Positions 6,502 through 15,642 of a stretch of DNA of 64,000 nucleotides are shown here, piece after piece. Source of the DNA: Streptomyces atriruber. GTDB taxonomy: Bacteria; Actinomycetota; Actinomycetes; Streptomycetales; Streptomycetaceae. The notes under the pieces are model-generated. The model saw only the letters and a list, made by a program, of their open reading frames with translations. It was not told the origin of the DNA and did no database searches. Location of the stretch: the NCBI RefSeq assembly GCF_001418325.1, contig NZ_LIPN01000164.1:88192-152191 (forward strand). Reading direction: 5' to 3'. A program made the translations under genes and the position numbers. Each line of letters starts with the position of its first letter. Positions within the stretch are counted from its first letter, which is position 1.

Positions 6502-8493
6502 TTGCGAGGATCCGCCACCGCCCCCAACTCGTCCGCGCGCAGACGAACCGTCAGGACGGCGGGCGCCCTCGCGTCGGCCGGCCTGCTGATTCCGCTGCTC
6601 GGCGCGGCCCCGTCCGCGGGCGTTCCCCAACAGGCAGCAGCGGAGCGGCTGCAGGGAGCCTTCGCCGCTGCCGCCGACGAATACCGCGTGCCCCAGAGCG
6701 TGCTGCTCGGCGTCGCCTACCTGCAGTCGCGCTGGGACGCGCACGGCGGCGCGGCCAGCGTCACCGGGGGCTACGGCCCCATGCACCTCACCGACGCGCG
6801 CACCGCCCTGGCCTCGGCCCCGCACCACAGCGAGGGCACGGAGGACCCGCGCGGCGACACCGCACGCCCGGCGCCGCCGCCGAAGACCGCGGTGCCCGAC
6901 GAGTCCGGACTCCCCGCCCGCCTCCGGACGCTGCCCCGCGCGGCCGAGCTGTCCGGCCGGTCCGCCGACGAGCTGCGCACCGACCCCGCGGCGAACGTCG
7001 AGGGCGGCGCGGCCCTGCTCGCAGCGGCCCAGCGCAAGCTCGGCAAGCCGCTGAGCAGCGACCCCGCCGACTGGTACGGCGCCGTCGCCCGCTTCTCCGG
7101 GGCGGACGACGAGGCCACCGCGGCCACGTACGCCAACGACGTCTTCGCCGTGATCCGTGACGGCGAACGGCGCACCACGGACGCGGGCCAGCGCGTGACG
7201 CTCGCGCCGGAGCCGGGCCTGGCGCCCGACGCGGCGCAGCTGAAGCGGATGGGCCTGCGCAAGGCGCCCGCCGGTGAGACCGAGTGCCCTAAGACCGTGT
7301 CGTGCGAGTGGATTCCCGCGCCGTACGAGGAGTTCAAGGACCCCAACGGCAATCCCGACTACGGCAACCACGACCTGTCGGACCGGCCGAAGAGCCAGAG
7401 CATCGACACGATCGTCGTCCACGACACCGAGGGCAGGTGGGAAGGCGTCCTGAACATGGTGCAGGACCCGACCTACGTGTCGTGGCAGTACACCCTGCGC
7501 TCCACCGACGGGCACATCGCCCAGCACGTGAAGGCCAAGGACGTGGCCTGGCACGCGGGCAACTGGTACGTGAACGCCAAGTCGATCGGCCTGGAGCACG
7601 AGGGCTTCCTCACCGCGCCCGACACCTGGTACACGGAGGCGATGTACCGCTCGTCGGCGCGGCTGGTGAAGTACCTCGCGAAGAAGTACGACATCCCGCT
7701 GGACCGGCAGCACGTCCTCGGCCACGACAACGTCCAGGGCACGGTGACGTCGTCGATCCCGGGCATGCACACGGACCCGGGCCCGTACTGGGACTGGCAG
7801 CACTACTTCACGCTGCTCGGCAAGCCGTTCCACCGCACGGCGGGTCCGGACGGCGGAGTGGTGACGGTGGCGCCCGAGTACTCCAAGAACCAGCCGGAGT
7901 ACACGGGTTGCGTGAAGCCCGGCGAGAAGTGCGTGCCGCACGGCTCGGCGGCGGTGCGCGTCCACACCGAGCCGCGTGACGACGCGCCGCTCATCAAGGA
8001 CATCGGCAAGCGCCCCGGCGGCCAGGACTCCACGATCGACGTGAACGACACGGGTGCGCGGCTCTCCACCGGCCAGCAGTACGCGGTCGCCGAGCGCCGG
8101 GGCGACTGGACGGCCGTCTGGTACCTCGGCCAGAAGGCCTGGTTCAAGAATCCGAAGAAGCAGCCCACCGCGGTCGACGCGAAGGGCCTGGTGCTGACGC
8201 CGAAGGCCGGGGCGAGCGAGGTCCCGGTGTACGGGCGGGCCTACCCCGAGAAGGAGGCCTACCCGGCAGGCGTGCCGGTCCAGACGGTCTCGCCGCTGCC
8301 GTACAAGATCCTCGCGGGTCAGAAGTACGTCGTCGGCGACAAGGTCCCGGGCGAGTACTTCTACTCCCCGACGTTCGACACCGCACCGCACAAGGTGGTG
8401 CGCGGCAAGGACATGTACTACGTGATCCAGTACGGGCACCGCGTCGGCTATGTGCGGGCGGCCGATGTCCAGGTGGCGCGGTCGGGTTCCTGA
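6502..8493 (+). CDS. secreted N-acetylmuramoyl-L-alanine amidase (Amidase_2)
   Basis: This 663-residue exported cell-wall hydrolase starts at a TTG with a perfect AGGAGG 5 bases upstream. An Arg-rich n-region and a hydrophobic stretch (ALASAGLLIPLLGAAPSAG) form the signal peptide. Residues about 50-220 look like a lysozyme/transglycosylase-like helical module (LGVAYLQSRWDAHGG, YGPMHLTDA). The Amidase_2 domain begins at IVVHDTEG (about 303) and includes VAWHAGNWYVN, IGLEHEGF and HTDPGPYWDW (about 422), supplying the zinc histidines. A C-terminal part with SH3-like strands (VRVHTEP, QQYAVAERRGDWTAVWY, GYVRAADVQV) probably binds the wall. It should cleave the MurNAc-L-Ala bond. Confidence 0.9.
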   Translation: MRGSATAPNSSARRRTVRTAGALASAGLLIPLLGAAPSAGVPQQAAAERLQGAFAAAADEYRVPQSVLLGVAYLQSRWDAHGGAASVTGGYGPMHLTDARTALASAPHHSEGTEDPRGDTARPAPPPKTAVPDESGLPARLRTLPRAAELSGRSADELRTDPAANVEGGAALLAAAQRKLGKPLSSDPADWYGAVARFSGADDEATAATYANDVFAVIRDGERRTTDAGQRVTLAPEPGLAPDAAQLKRMGLRKAPAGETECPKTVSCEWIPAPYEEFKDPNGNPDYGNHDLSDRPKSQSIDTIVVHDTEGRWEGVLNMVQDPTYVSWQYTLRSTDGHIAQHVKAKDVAWHAGNWYVNAKSIGLEHEGFLTAPDTWYTEAMYRSSARLVKYLAKKYDIPLDRQHVLGHDNVQGTVTSSIPGMHTDPGPYWDWQHYFTLLGKPFHRTAGPDGGVVTVAPEYSKNQPEYTGCVKPGEKCVPHGSAAVRVHTEPRDDAPLIKDIGKRPGGQDSTIDVNDTGARLSTGQQYAVAERRGDWTAVWYLGQKAWFKNPKKQPTAVDAKGLVLTPKAGASEVPVYGRAYPEKEAYPAGVPVQTVSPLPYKILAGQKYVVGDKVPGEYFYSPTFDTAPHKVVRGKDMYYVIQYGHRVGYVRAADVQVARSGS

Positions 8494-8507
8494 CCTCGCC
8501 GGAATGA

Positions 8508-8547
8508 GTCGGGTCCGGGTCTGCGTGGGGGCAGGCCCGGACCCGAC
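8508..8547. terminator. strong bidirectional hairpin terminator
   Basis: GTCGGGTCCGGGTCTGC (8508-8524) pairs with GCAGGCCCGGACCCGAC (8531-8547), 16 of 17 Watson-Crick and one wobble, with a 6-base loop. It sits between the convergent amidase and SEDS genes. There is no long T-run, as is usual in Streptomyces. Confidence 0.8.
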
Positions 8548-8645
8548 GTACGATCCGGAGCGACCCGAAGCGCGCGGTGGGGCTCCTCTGCCGCGTCGAA
8601 CTCGCGCCCGGCGCGGACGGGGTCACCGAGTCCGGTGGGTCCACG

Positions 8646-10109
8646 TCAGACGTCGCCCGGGTGCCCCTGGCCGGCCTGGACGAGTCGGTGTTGTCCCCGG
8701 CCGCCCGCGACGGGCTCGGGATGGTCGGTGTGCGTGTCTGACGGGGCTTCCCGGTGGAGGTCTCTGCGCGCCTGGTTGCTGATGGCCAGGAGGAGCGCGA
8801 TGAGCAGCCAGTTGGCGACCATGGACGAGCCGCCCTGGGCGAGGAACGGGAGGGCCTTGCCGGTGAACGGCATCAGGCCGGTCACTCCCGCCACGATGAT
8901 GAACACCTGGAACGCGAGCACCACGGACAGACCTGCGGCGAGCAGCTTCCCGAAGGGGTTGCCGCAGGTGATGGCCGTGCGGAAGCCGCGTGCGACGAGC
9001 AGGGTGTAGAGCAGCAGTACCGCCATGACCCCGGCCAGGCCGAGCTCCTCGCCGACGGTGGTGAGAATGAAGTCGCTGCGCCCTGCGAAGCCGATGAGTT
9101 CGGGGTGCCCCTGCCCCAGGCCGCTGCCCGTGACGCCGCCGCTGCCGAAGCCGAAGAGCGCCTCCGCGGCCTGGTCGGAGATCAGACCCGGCGGGCGCTG
9201 ATCGGGCGGCAGGTAGATGTCGAAGGGGTGCAGCCAGGCCATGATCCGGCCCTTGACGTGCGGTTCGGTGGTGCCGACGGCGATCGCTCCCACCAGGGTC
9301 ATGGCGATCCCGCACGCCACCCAGTTGGTGCGTTCGGTCGCGATGTAGAGCATGGCGACGAAGACGCCGAAGAACAGCAGTGACGTGCCCAGGTCGCGTT
9401 CGAAGACCAGCACCAGCAGGCTCAGGAGCCACACCGCGGCGATCGGGCCGATCTGTCGGCCGTAGGGCAGCGTCATGCCGAGCATCCGGCGGCCGGTGCA
9501 GGACAGTGCGTCGCGGTTGAGCACCAGGAAGCCCGCGAAGAACACCACGATGCTGATCTTCGCGAACTCGCCCGGCTGGAAGGAGAGCGGACCGAGGTGG
9601 ACCCAGCGCTTGGCGCCGTAGGTGTCTCCGGGGAAGAACGCGGGCGCCATCAGCAGGGCCATGGAGGCCGCCATGGTGACGTAGAGGTAGCGCTGCAGCT
9701 GCCGGTAGTCCCGCAGGACCCACAGCACGACGATCGTGGCGGCCACCGCCAGGACGGTCCAGACGAGCTGGCCGCCGCTCGCGGGTGCCGAGTCGAAGCG
9801 CGCGGCGTAGGCCGGGTCCAGGCGTTGGATCAGGACGAGGCCGAGGCCGGTGAGGAGGAAGGCGAGCGGCAGGATGAGCGGGTCGGCGTGCGGCGCGAAC
9901 CTGCGGACGGCCAAGTGGGCCGCTGCGGCCAGACAGACCTGGGAGACGGCGAAGTGGGGCAGGTGGGAGGGCAGGCCGCCCGTCATGGCGAGCCCGGCGG
10001 ACGCGTAGCCGTAGATGATGACGGCGAGGGCGAACGTGAGCATCAGCGCCTCGGTGCGCCGGGCGCCGAGCCCCTCGGGGCTCGCGTCCCGGGCGTTCAG
10101 TCCACGCAC
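8646..10109 (-). CDS. SEDS family peptidoglycan glycosyltransferase (FtsW/RodA/SpoVE)
   Basis: This 487-residue polytopic membrane protein has about ten hydrophobic segments. SEDS landmarks are the conserved KRWVHLGPLSFQPGEFAKI region (about residue 180), FERDLGTSLL (about 245) and FILTTVGEELGLAG (about 375), including the conserved Asp and Glu. SEDS proteins polymerise lipid II with a class B PBP; none is adjacent here. The GTG start at 10109 lies inside the end of the LCP gene (13-base overlap) with GGAGG 8 bases upstream, so the two are translationally coupled. The last 35 residues are a polar cytoplasmic tail. Several FtsW/RodA paralogues are usual in Streptomyces, so division versus sporulation cannot be decided. 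Confidence 0.9.
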   Translation of the reverse strand: MRGLNARDASPEGLGARRTEALMLTFALAVIIYGYASAGLAMTGGLPSHLPHFAVSQVCLAAAAHLAVRRFAPHADPLILPLAFLLTGLGLVLIQRLDPAYAARFDSAPASGGQLVWTVLAVAATIVVLWVLRDYRQLQRYLYVTMAASMALLMAPAFFPGDTYGAKRWVHLGPLSFQPGEFAKISIVVFFAGFLVLNRDALSCTGRRMLGMTLPYGRQIGPIAAVWLLSLLVLVFERDLGTSLLFFGVFVAMLYIATERTNWVACGIAMTLVGAIAVGTTEPHVKGRIMAWLHPFDIYLPPDQRPPGLISDQAAEALFGFGSGGVTGSGLGQGHPELIGFAGRSDFILTTVGEELGLAGVMAVLLLYTLLVARGFRTAITCGNPFGKLLAAGLSVVLAFQVFIIVAGVTGLMPFTGKALPFLAQGGSSMVANWLLIALLLAISNQARRDLHREAPSDTHTDHPEPVAGGRGQHRLVQAGQGHPGDV

Positions 10110-11332
10110 GGCACACCACCTCCGGCGACCTTCGGGGTGCTGTCGTCGGACTTCTCCTCGGCCTTACCGTCCTTCCCGCCCTTTCCGTCGGCCTTGTGTG
10201 CGGAGGAGCCGGTGCGGCCCGAGTGCGCGCCCTGTCCCGTCTGTTCCTGCACCCTGCGGCGCACCAGGTCGCGGTCGACGATGTTCACGTCCTCGCCGTT
10301 GTGCTTGGCGAAGCTCTCCACCGGCAGGGTCGTGAACTCCACCTTGCCGCCGGTGAGGTTCTTGGCCTGCTGGACGAAGGAGAAGACGCCCCAGCCCTCG
10401 TCGAGGACGACGTTGTCCTTGGCCACGTTCTTCAGGTCGAGCAGCCGCGTGGGGCTGGTCAGGGTGCCGACGCTGTTCACCTGGTGCAGGGCGGAGGCGA
10501 GGAACGCCTGCTGGCGGCGGGTGCGGTCCAGATCGCCCCGCTCCAGTCCGTGGCGCTGGCGGACGAACGCGAGTGCCTGCTGCCCGTCGAGCTCCTGCTT
10601 GCCCGCCGGGAAGTCGGCCCCCGAGTAGCGGTCCTTGACCGCGTGGTTGAGGCACACCTCGACGCCGTCCAGGGCGTCGGCCAGGCGGTAGAAGCCCGAG
10701 AGGCTGACCTCGGCGAAGTGGTCGATGGGGATGCCCAGGAAGTCGCGCACGGTCCGGATCTGCGCCTGCCTGCCCGCCTCCCTGCCCTCGTGCTCCAGCT
10801 TGCGTCCGTCCGTGACTCCCTCGCCGCGCAGCTTGGTCTCCGCCGCCGCCTTCGCGAGGCCGTACGCCTTCTTGATCTTGTCCTGGCCATGACCGGGTAT
10901 GTCGACGAGGTCGTCGCGCGGGATGGAGAAGCCCTTGGCCTTGCCGCCGTCGGCCGGTACGTGCAGCAGGATCAGCGTGTTGGCGTTGTAGCCGCCGATG
11001 TCGGAACTCCCGGCGTGCAGCTTCTTCAGTACGTCGCCGGGGAGCTCCTCGCCGTTCTGGTCCTTGCGTGTGTCGAGGCCCATGAGCAGGATGTTCGTCG
11101 AGCCGTCCTTCGACTTGGGCGCGTCGGCGCCGAGGGCGGCCGAGGAGCCGATGCTGTCGAGCTCGCGGTACAGGTACCAGGCCGCGGCGCCGCCGCAGAG
11201 CACGAGGACGGCGGTGAGGACCAGCAGCGTGCGGCCCAGCCGCGCCCTTCGCGAGAGGCCGCGCGCGGGCGACTGCCGGCGGCGCGCGCGATGTCGTCGG
11301 GAGCGAGGGCTGACGGCTCGGTGCTGAGGCAT
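10097..11332 (-). CDS. LytR-CpsA-Psr (LCP) family cell-wall polymer ligase
   Basis: This 411-residue protein has a basic cytoplasmic tail (RRHRARRR), one membrane helix (LLVLTAVLVLCGGAAAWYL, about 35-55) and an extracellular LCP domain. The domain shows STNILLMGLDTRK, TLILLHVPADGG, GFSIPRDDLVDIPG and a later GVEVCLNHAVKDRYSGADFPAG, the usual arginine and aspartate set for pyrophosphate/Mg binding. LCP enzymes transfer undecaprenyl-linked glycopolymers to peptidoglycan. The C-terminus is a Lys/Gly/Asp-rich low-complexity tail. It starts at ATG 11332 behind CAGGA, and its promoter region carries the response-regulator-like box at 11355-11377. It overlaps the SEDS gene by 13 bases. Confidence 0.92.
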   Translation of the reverse strand: MPQHRAVSPRSRRHRARRRQSPARGLSRRARLGRTLLVLTAVLVLCGGAAAWYLYRELDSIGSSAALGADAPKSKDGSTNILLMGLDTRKDQNGEELPGDVLKKLHAGSSDIGGYNANTLILLHVPADGGKAKGFSIPRDDLVDIPGHGQDKIKKAYGLAKAAAETKLRGEGVTDGRKLEHEGREAGRQAQIRTVRDFLGIPIDHFAEVSLSGFYRLADALDGVEVCLNHAVKDRYSGADFPAGKQELDGQQALAFVRQRHGLERGDLDRTRRQQAFLASALHQVNSVGTLTSPTRLLDLKNVAKDNVVLDEGWGVFSFVQQAKNLTGGKVEFTTLPVESFAKHNGEDVNIVDRDLVRRRVQEQTGQGAHSGRTGSSAHKADGKGGKDGKAEEKSDDSTPKVAGGGVPCVD

Positions 11333-11354
11333 GGGGACGATCCTGAACGCCCTT

Positions 11355-11377
11355 TCCTGAGCGGATCCTGAGGAACC
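11355..11377. promoter_or_regulatory. putative response-regulator box before the LCP gene
   Basis: Two CTGAG direct repeats start 11 bases apart (11357 and 11368), the second in CTGAGGAACC, preceded by TCCTGAGC. Eleven-base spacing is typical of OmpR/PhoB-type dimers. Nearly the same box is found in front of the regulator gene (13594-13617). Confidence 0.55.
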
Positions 11378-11432
11378 GGAAGAGGTCTTCAGGAAGGGGC
11401 ACGGATCGGAGCCGGTCGGTCTGTCGGTCCGA

Positions 11433-12869
11433 TCAGGAACGGGCTGGTGAGTCCGCCGTCGGCAGCCGCAGGACCAGACGTGCGCCGCGCTCGCTCGGCG
11501 CCACCGCCAGGCTCCCGCCGTGGGCCCGGGCGATCTCGCGTGCGATGGCGAGGCCGAGCCCCGTGCCGCCGCTGGCCCGGTTGCGGTCCGCCTCCAGCCG
11601 CGTGAAGCGGTTGAAGACCTCCTCCGTCGCCTCGGGCGGGATGCCCGGCCCGTCGTCGACCACTTCGAGCAGCGCCGTGCCGGTCGCGCGGTCCGTCGCG
11701 GTGATGACGCGCACCTCGGAGTCGGCGAACCGCTGGGCGTTGTCGAGGAGGTTCGCGAGCAGCCGCTCCAGCTGCCCGGGGTCGGCGCGTACGAGGACCG
11801 GGTCGTCGGCCTGGACGAGCACCAGCGGCACCCGTGCCGAACGGCGCCGGGCGATCTTCTCGGCCGCGAGCAGCGACAGGTCGACGAGCTCCGCGCTCTG
11901 CGGCTGCTGTGCGTCGAGACGGGCGAGGAGCAGCAGGTCGGCGGCGATCCGCTCCAGTCGTACGGTGGAGTCGAAGGCCTGCCCGAGGGAGGCGGCCGTG
12001 GCGGGGTCGGGCTTGTTGAGGAGGGCCAGTTCGAGCTCGGCGCGCGCGGCGGCGATGGGGTTGCGCAGCTCGTGCGAGGCGTCGGCGACGAACTGGCGCT
12101 GTCGGATGACGGAGTCCTCCAGGCGTTCCAGGGTGTCGTTGACGGTCTCGGCGAGCCGGGTGATCTCGTCCCGGCCGGCGGGTGCGGGGACGCGGCGGCT
12201 GAGCCGGTCCGCGGTGACGGCGACGAGTTCCCTGCGGATGGACTCGACGGGCCGCAGCGCGGCACCGGTCACGGACCAGGCGATGACTCCGGTGAGCAGG
12301 ACGACCAGCGGGCCGCCGACCAGGACGGTGACGCCGAGCGCCCGTTGGGCGTCGGCCACGGCGTCGAGCACGGTCAGCGCGTAGACGTAGAGGTCGCCGT
12401 CGGGCGAAGGGGTGCGGACGACGGCGACGACGCTGGTGTGGCTGGCCAGCGCGGGGGCGGGCGCGAAGTCGCGCACCGCCGAGTCCTCTCCGGCCCCGGG
12501 GCGGAAACCCGCGAGGACGGCGGCGCGGGCGGCGGGGTGGGGGGCGGTGCTGGCCAGTGGGCGGCCCTGGCCGTCCAGGACGAGCACGGCGTCCACGCCG
12601 CCGTCGGGCTCCGGCATGTCGCCGCTCGGGCGCCCCGGCCCGGCCGCGATGTCCGCGGCGGCCTGCCGGGCGGCGAGTTCGGTGCGGGCGCCCGCGTTGT
12701 CGATCAGGTTGCCGCGCAGGGTGACGTACAGCCAGCCGCCGCCGATGGAGAGGGCCACGACCATGATGAGGACGGCCGCGGCGGTGGCACGGGCCCGCAG
12801 GGTGCGGGGCATGCGGGGGCGGAACCTGCGGACCCCTTCAGGGGAGATGCGGACCCGGTCACGGAACAT
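11433..12869 (-). CDS. OmpR-family-partner sensor histidine kinase, 478 aa
   Basis: This is a membrane sensor kinase. TM1 is VLIMVVALSIGGGWLYVTL (about residue 34), followed by an extracellular domain of about 110 residues and TM2 VLVGGPLVVLLTGVIAWSV (about 180). A HAMP segment is next (LRPVESIRREL), then the H-box FVADASHELRNPIAAAR with phospho-accepting His (about 265), N-box LLANLLDNAQRF, G1 VVDDGPGIP and G2 GGTGLGLAIAREIARAHGG. It starts 11 bases inside the regulator gene (12859-13536), so the pair is coupled. The extracellular domain is Pro/Ala-rich with no recognised ligand fold. The neighbouring LCP/SEDS genes suggest an envelope signal. Confidence 0.92.
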   Translation of the reverse strand: MFRDRVRISPEGVRRFRPRMPRTLRARATAAAVLIMVVALSIGGGWLYVTLRGNLIDNAGARTELAARQAAADIAAGPGRPSGDMPEPDGGVDAVLVLDGQGRPLASTAPHPAARAAVLAGFRPGAGEDSAVRDFAPAPALASHTSVVAVVRTPSPDGDLYVYALTVLDAVADAQRALGVTVLVGGPLVVLLTGVIAWSVTGAALRPVESIRRELVAVTADRLSRRVPAPAGRDEITRLAETVNDTLERLEDSVIRQRQFVADASHELRNPIAAARAELELALLNKPDPATAASLGQAFDSTVRLERIAADLLLLARLDAQQPQSAELVDLSLLAAEKIARRRSARVPLVLVQADDPVLVRADPGQLERLLANLLDNAQRFADSEVRVITATDRATGTALLEVVDDGPGIPPEATEEVFNRFTRLEADRNRASGGTGLGLAIAREIARAHGGSLAVAPSERGARLVLRLPTADSPARS

Positions 12870-13536
12870 CGGGAGCCAGCCGGTAGCCGATGCCCCGCAC
12901 GGTGCGGATCGTGTGCCGCCCGAAGGGCGCGTCGACCTTCTTGCGCAGCGAGCTCACGTACACCTCGACGATGTTGGGGTCGAGATCGGACGGCGAGTCC
13001 CACACCTCGTCGAGGATGTCCTGCTTGGAGACCGCGCCGCCGTCCGCGGCGAGCAGGCAGCCGAGCACCTCGACCTCCCGCGCGGTCAGCTCGACCGTCT
13101 GCTCGCCCCGCTTGCAGAGCCGGGCGACGACGTCGAGCGTCAGGTCGCCGACCTGAAGGGTCGCGGGCCGGTCGCGGCCGGCCCGGCGGCCGAGGGCGCG
13201 CAGCCTGGCGAGCAGCACGACGAGCGAGAACGGCTTGGTCAGGTAGTCGTCCGCGCCCGCGTCGAGTCCGTCGGCCTCGTCGTACTCGCTGTCCTTGGCG
13301 GTGAGGATCAGGACGAGGGCGTGTTCGTCATGGGTGCGCAGCCTGCGGCAGACCTCCAGGCCGCTGAGTCCCGGCAGCATCAGGTCCAGCACGATCACGT
13401 CGTAGCCACCGGTCAGTGCCAGCTCCAGCCCCGTGTGCCCGTCGTGGGCGACGTCCACCCAGTGGCCGTCCGAGGAGATGGCCCGGCGCAGGGTGTCGGC
13501 GAGTGCGTGCTCGTCTTCGATGACCAGGATCTTCAC
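12859..13536 (-). CDS. OmpR/PhoB-type response regulator, 225 aa
   Basis: The receiver domain (1-115) has the acidic pocket IEDE, the phospho-acceptor in VIVLDLMLPG (Asp about 51), the conserved Thr in LILTAKD and Lys in YLTKPFS. The C-terminal winged helix (about 130-225) shows VELTAREVEVLGCLLAADG, VEVYVSSLRKKVD and the closing RTVRGIGYRL typical of Trans_reg_C. The gene leads the minus-strand TCS operon. Its upstream region is AT-rich (13540-13568) and then contains direct repeats that match the box in front of LCP, suggesting autoregulation plus control of the LCP-SEDS operon. Confidence 0.93.
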   Translation of the reverse strand: MKILVIEDEHALADTLRRAISSDGHWVDVAHDGHTGLELALTGGYDVIVLDLMLPGLSGLEVCRRLRTHDEHALVLILTAKDSEYDEADGLDAGADDYLTKPFSLVVLLARLRALGRRAGRDRPATLQVGDLTLDVVARLCKRGEQTVELTAREVEVLGCLLAADGGAVSKQDILDEVWDSPSDLDPNIVEVYVSSLRKKVDAPFGRHTIRTVRGIGYRLAPDVP

Positions 13537-13593
13537 GGTTCAAATATCACATATCTCGTAAATAAGACGCGGACCTCTCACCCTACGCGGCCG

Positions 13594-13656
13594 TTCCTGA
13601 GCCCTGGCTGAGGAACCTGAAGCTGAAGAGGGCCTCAGGTCGCTCAGGTTGCTTTC
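13594..13656. promoter_or_regulatory. putative response-regulator box cluster before the TCS
   Basis: GTTCCTGAG (13593-) and CTGAGGAACC (to 13617) form two CTGAG repeats 11 bases apart, matching 11355-11377. Downstream are CTGAAG twice and three TCAGG units spaced 9 and 11 bases. The cluster lies between the divergent regulator and permease genes and could serve both. Confidence 0.5.
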
Positions 13657-13727
13657 AGGGCTCCGGCGCGATCGTTGGGGGACGGCGCGAGGAACGCGCT
13701 GCCCGAGGATGTGAGGAGGTGGTCGTT

Positions 13728-13814
13728 GTGCTCTACGGCGACCCTCCCAGTCGCGCGTCCCGCTGCTCCACGCGTGTCGTCACCGCTGGACAGCCGCGGC
13801 GTACCGCCGCCTGA
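13728..13814 (+). CDS. possible 28-codon upstream ORF before the transporter
   Basis: A GTG start sits about 8 bases behind a strong GAGGAGG (13713-13719) in the otherwise empty 370-base gap between the regulator and the permease. It encodes VLYGDPPSRASRCSTR and 12 more residues, ending at TGA 13812-13814. A Shine-Dalgarno this good without a gene suggests a translated leader. The downstream permease has a poor ribosome site of its own. No homology is claimed. Confidence 0.35.
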   Translation: MLYGDPPSRASRCSTRVVTAGQPRRTAA

Positions 13815-13908
13815 CGCAAGCACCCCTGTTCACCCGTCCCCGGGCCCTGCACCGCGCGGCGTCCCCCGCGCCGTGCCGTCGTGCCCGCAAGACCTTCCGG
13901 GTACTCCC

Positions 13909-15642
13909 ATGTCCAGACTCCGTCAGTTTCCCTCCCGCGGCGCCGTGCGTGTCGCCCGTATGCGCCCCGTCGACGTCCTCGTCCTGCTGGGCGTCGTCGC
14001 GGTCTTCTTTCTCGTGGCCCGGGTCGGCGCCTCGACCGACCAGCCCTTCGACGTCGACGCGCCCCCGGTCGTCTCCACCGATCCGGGCGAGCTGCCCTAC
14101 TACGCGGCGCGCTCCCTCCTGCGGATGTTCGTCGGCCTCGTGCCCGCCGTGCTCTTCACCTTCGTCTTCGGCACCTGGGCGGCCCGCTCACGGCGCGCGG
14201 CGAAGGTCATCGTGCCGGCCATCGACATCCTGCAGTCGGTGCCGGTCCTGACCTTCCTGAGCATCACCGTCACCGGTTTCATCGCGATGTTCCCCGGCTC
14301 CACCCTGGGGCTCGAACTCGCCTCGGTCTTCGCCGTGTTCACCGCGCTGGTGTGGAACATGGCGATGGCCTTCTACCAGTCCCTCATCACCCAGTCCAAG
14401 GAGCTGGACGAGGCGGCCCGGCTGATGCGCCTCACCCGTTGGCAGCGGTTCTGGAAGGTGGACGTGCCCAGCGGCATGATCGCCCAGGTCTGGAACGGCA
14501 TGATCAGCTTCGGTGCCGCGTGGTTCGCGCTGTCCGCCTCCGAGACGATCAGCGTCAACGGCAGCGACAACGGCCTGCCCGGCGTGGGCTCCTATGTGGC
14601 GCAGGCCCTGGACAACGGTGAGGGCCTGCGGGTCGCGCTCGCCGTCGTCGTCATGATCGCGATGGTCGTGTCGGTGAACTTCTTGTTCTGGCGGCCCGTC
14701 ACCGCATGGGCGGAGCGGTTCCGCACCGAGGACTGCGAGATCGCCGAGCAGCCCCGCAGCTGGTTCCTCGACCTGCTGCGCCGCTCCACAGTGCCCGCGC
14801 TGCTCGGCCGGATGCTGCGTCCGGCCGGTGAGCGTCTGGACCGCGCCATGCGCGTCCTCGGCACCAGCCCCGGGCGGCTGCACCACGACCCGGTCCGCCG
14901 CAGGCGCGCCGACGTCGCCTTCTACGTGCTCTATACGGCGGCGGTCGCGGCCGTCCTCTGGCAGGCCTGCACGTACATCCTCGACAACGTCCCGGTCGGC
15001 GAGATCGGGCACGCGGCGTGGCTCGCGCTGATCACGTACGGCCGCGTCATGATCCTCGTGGTGTTCTCCACGCTCGTCTGGGTGCCGATCGGTGCCTGGA
15101 TCGGCATGAACCCGAAGGTCAACCGGATCGCCCAGCCGATCGTCCAGGTCCTCGCCTCCTTTCCGTCCAACTTCCTCTTCCCGCTCGCCGTCGTGGTGCT
15201 CGGCGCCTCCGGCATCTCCCTCAACTGGGGGGCCATCGCCCTGATGGCACTGGGCGCCCAGTGGTACGTCCTGTTCAACGTGATCGCCGGTGCCAGCTCC
15301 ATCCCCGGCGATCTGCGCGAGGCCTCCGACGACCTGGGGCTGCGCGGCTGGCTGCGCTGGAAGAAGTTCGTGCTGCCCGCGGTCTTCCCCTCGTACACGA
15401 CCGGTGCGCTGGCCGCGTCCGGCGGCGCCTGGAACGCCTCCATCCCCGGCGAGCTCGTCAGCTACGGCACGACGACGCTGACCGCCGTCGGCATCGGCGC
15501 CTACATCACCCGGGCCACGGAGTCGGGCGACTTCGCCCGCAACTTCCTCGGCGCCGTCCTCATGAGCGTCTACGTCGTCATCATCAACCGGCTTCTCTGG
15601 CGGCGCCTGTACCGCTTCGCGCAGAAGCGCTGCGCGTCGTGA
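13909..15642 (+). CDS. ABC transporter permease with two fused BPD domains
   Basis: This 577-residue polytopic membrane protein is made of two NitT/TauT-type permease units. Each has an EAA-type cytoplasmic loop: ELDEAARLMRLTRWQRFWKV (about residue 165) and DLREASDDLGLRGWLRWKKF (about 468). A hydrophilic stretch (AERFRTEDCEIAEQP onward) joins the halves. Each half has five or six helices. The start MSRLRQFPS is preferred because the upstream frame is Pro-rich and non-membrane, though the ribosome site is weak. The ATPase gene follows after 113 bases. No substrate-binding protein gene is present nearby, so the substrate (family members move nitrate, sulfonates, taurine) cannot be assigned. Confidence 0.88.
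   Translation: MSRLRQFPSRGAVRVARMRPVDVLVLLGVVAVFFLVARVGASTDQPFDVDAPPVVSTDPGELPYYAARSLLRMFVGLVPAVLFTFVFGTWAARSRRAAKVIVPAIDILQSVPVLTFLSITVTGFIAMFPGSTLGLELASVFAVFTALVWNMAMAFYQSLITQSKELDEAARLMRLTRWQRFWKVDVPSGMIAQVWNGMISFGAAWFALSASETISVNGSDNGLPGVGSYVAQALDNGEGLRVALAVVVMIAMVVSVNFLFWRPVTAWAERFRTEDCEIAEQPRSWFLDLLRRSTVPALLGRMLRPAGERLDRAMRVLGTSPGRLHHDPVRRRRADVAFYVLYTAAVAAVLWQACTYILDNVPVGEIGHAAWLALITYGRVMILVVFSTLVWVPIGAWIGMNPKVNRIAQPIVQVLASFPSNFLFPLAVVVLGASGISLNWGAIALMALGAQWYVLFNVIAGASSIPGDLREASDDLGLRGWLRWKKFVLPAVFPSYTTGALAASGGAWNASIPGELVSYGTTTLTAVGIGAYITRATESGDFARNFLGAVLMSVYVVIINRLLWRRLYRFAQKRCAS

Noticed and set aside
11520..13304. A 594-codon plus-strand frame
   Set aside because: It is antisense to the histidine kinase and regulator, whose catalytic boxes are all present on the minus strand.
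13728..13814. Cysteine-attenuator leader peptide
   Set aside because: One Cys codon is present, but the usual conserved leader pattern and a terminator/antiterminator pair were not visible; kept only as a possible upstream ORF.
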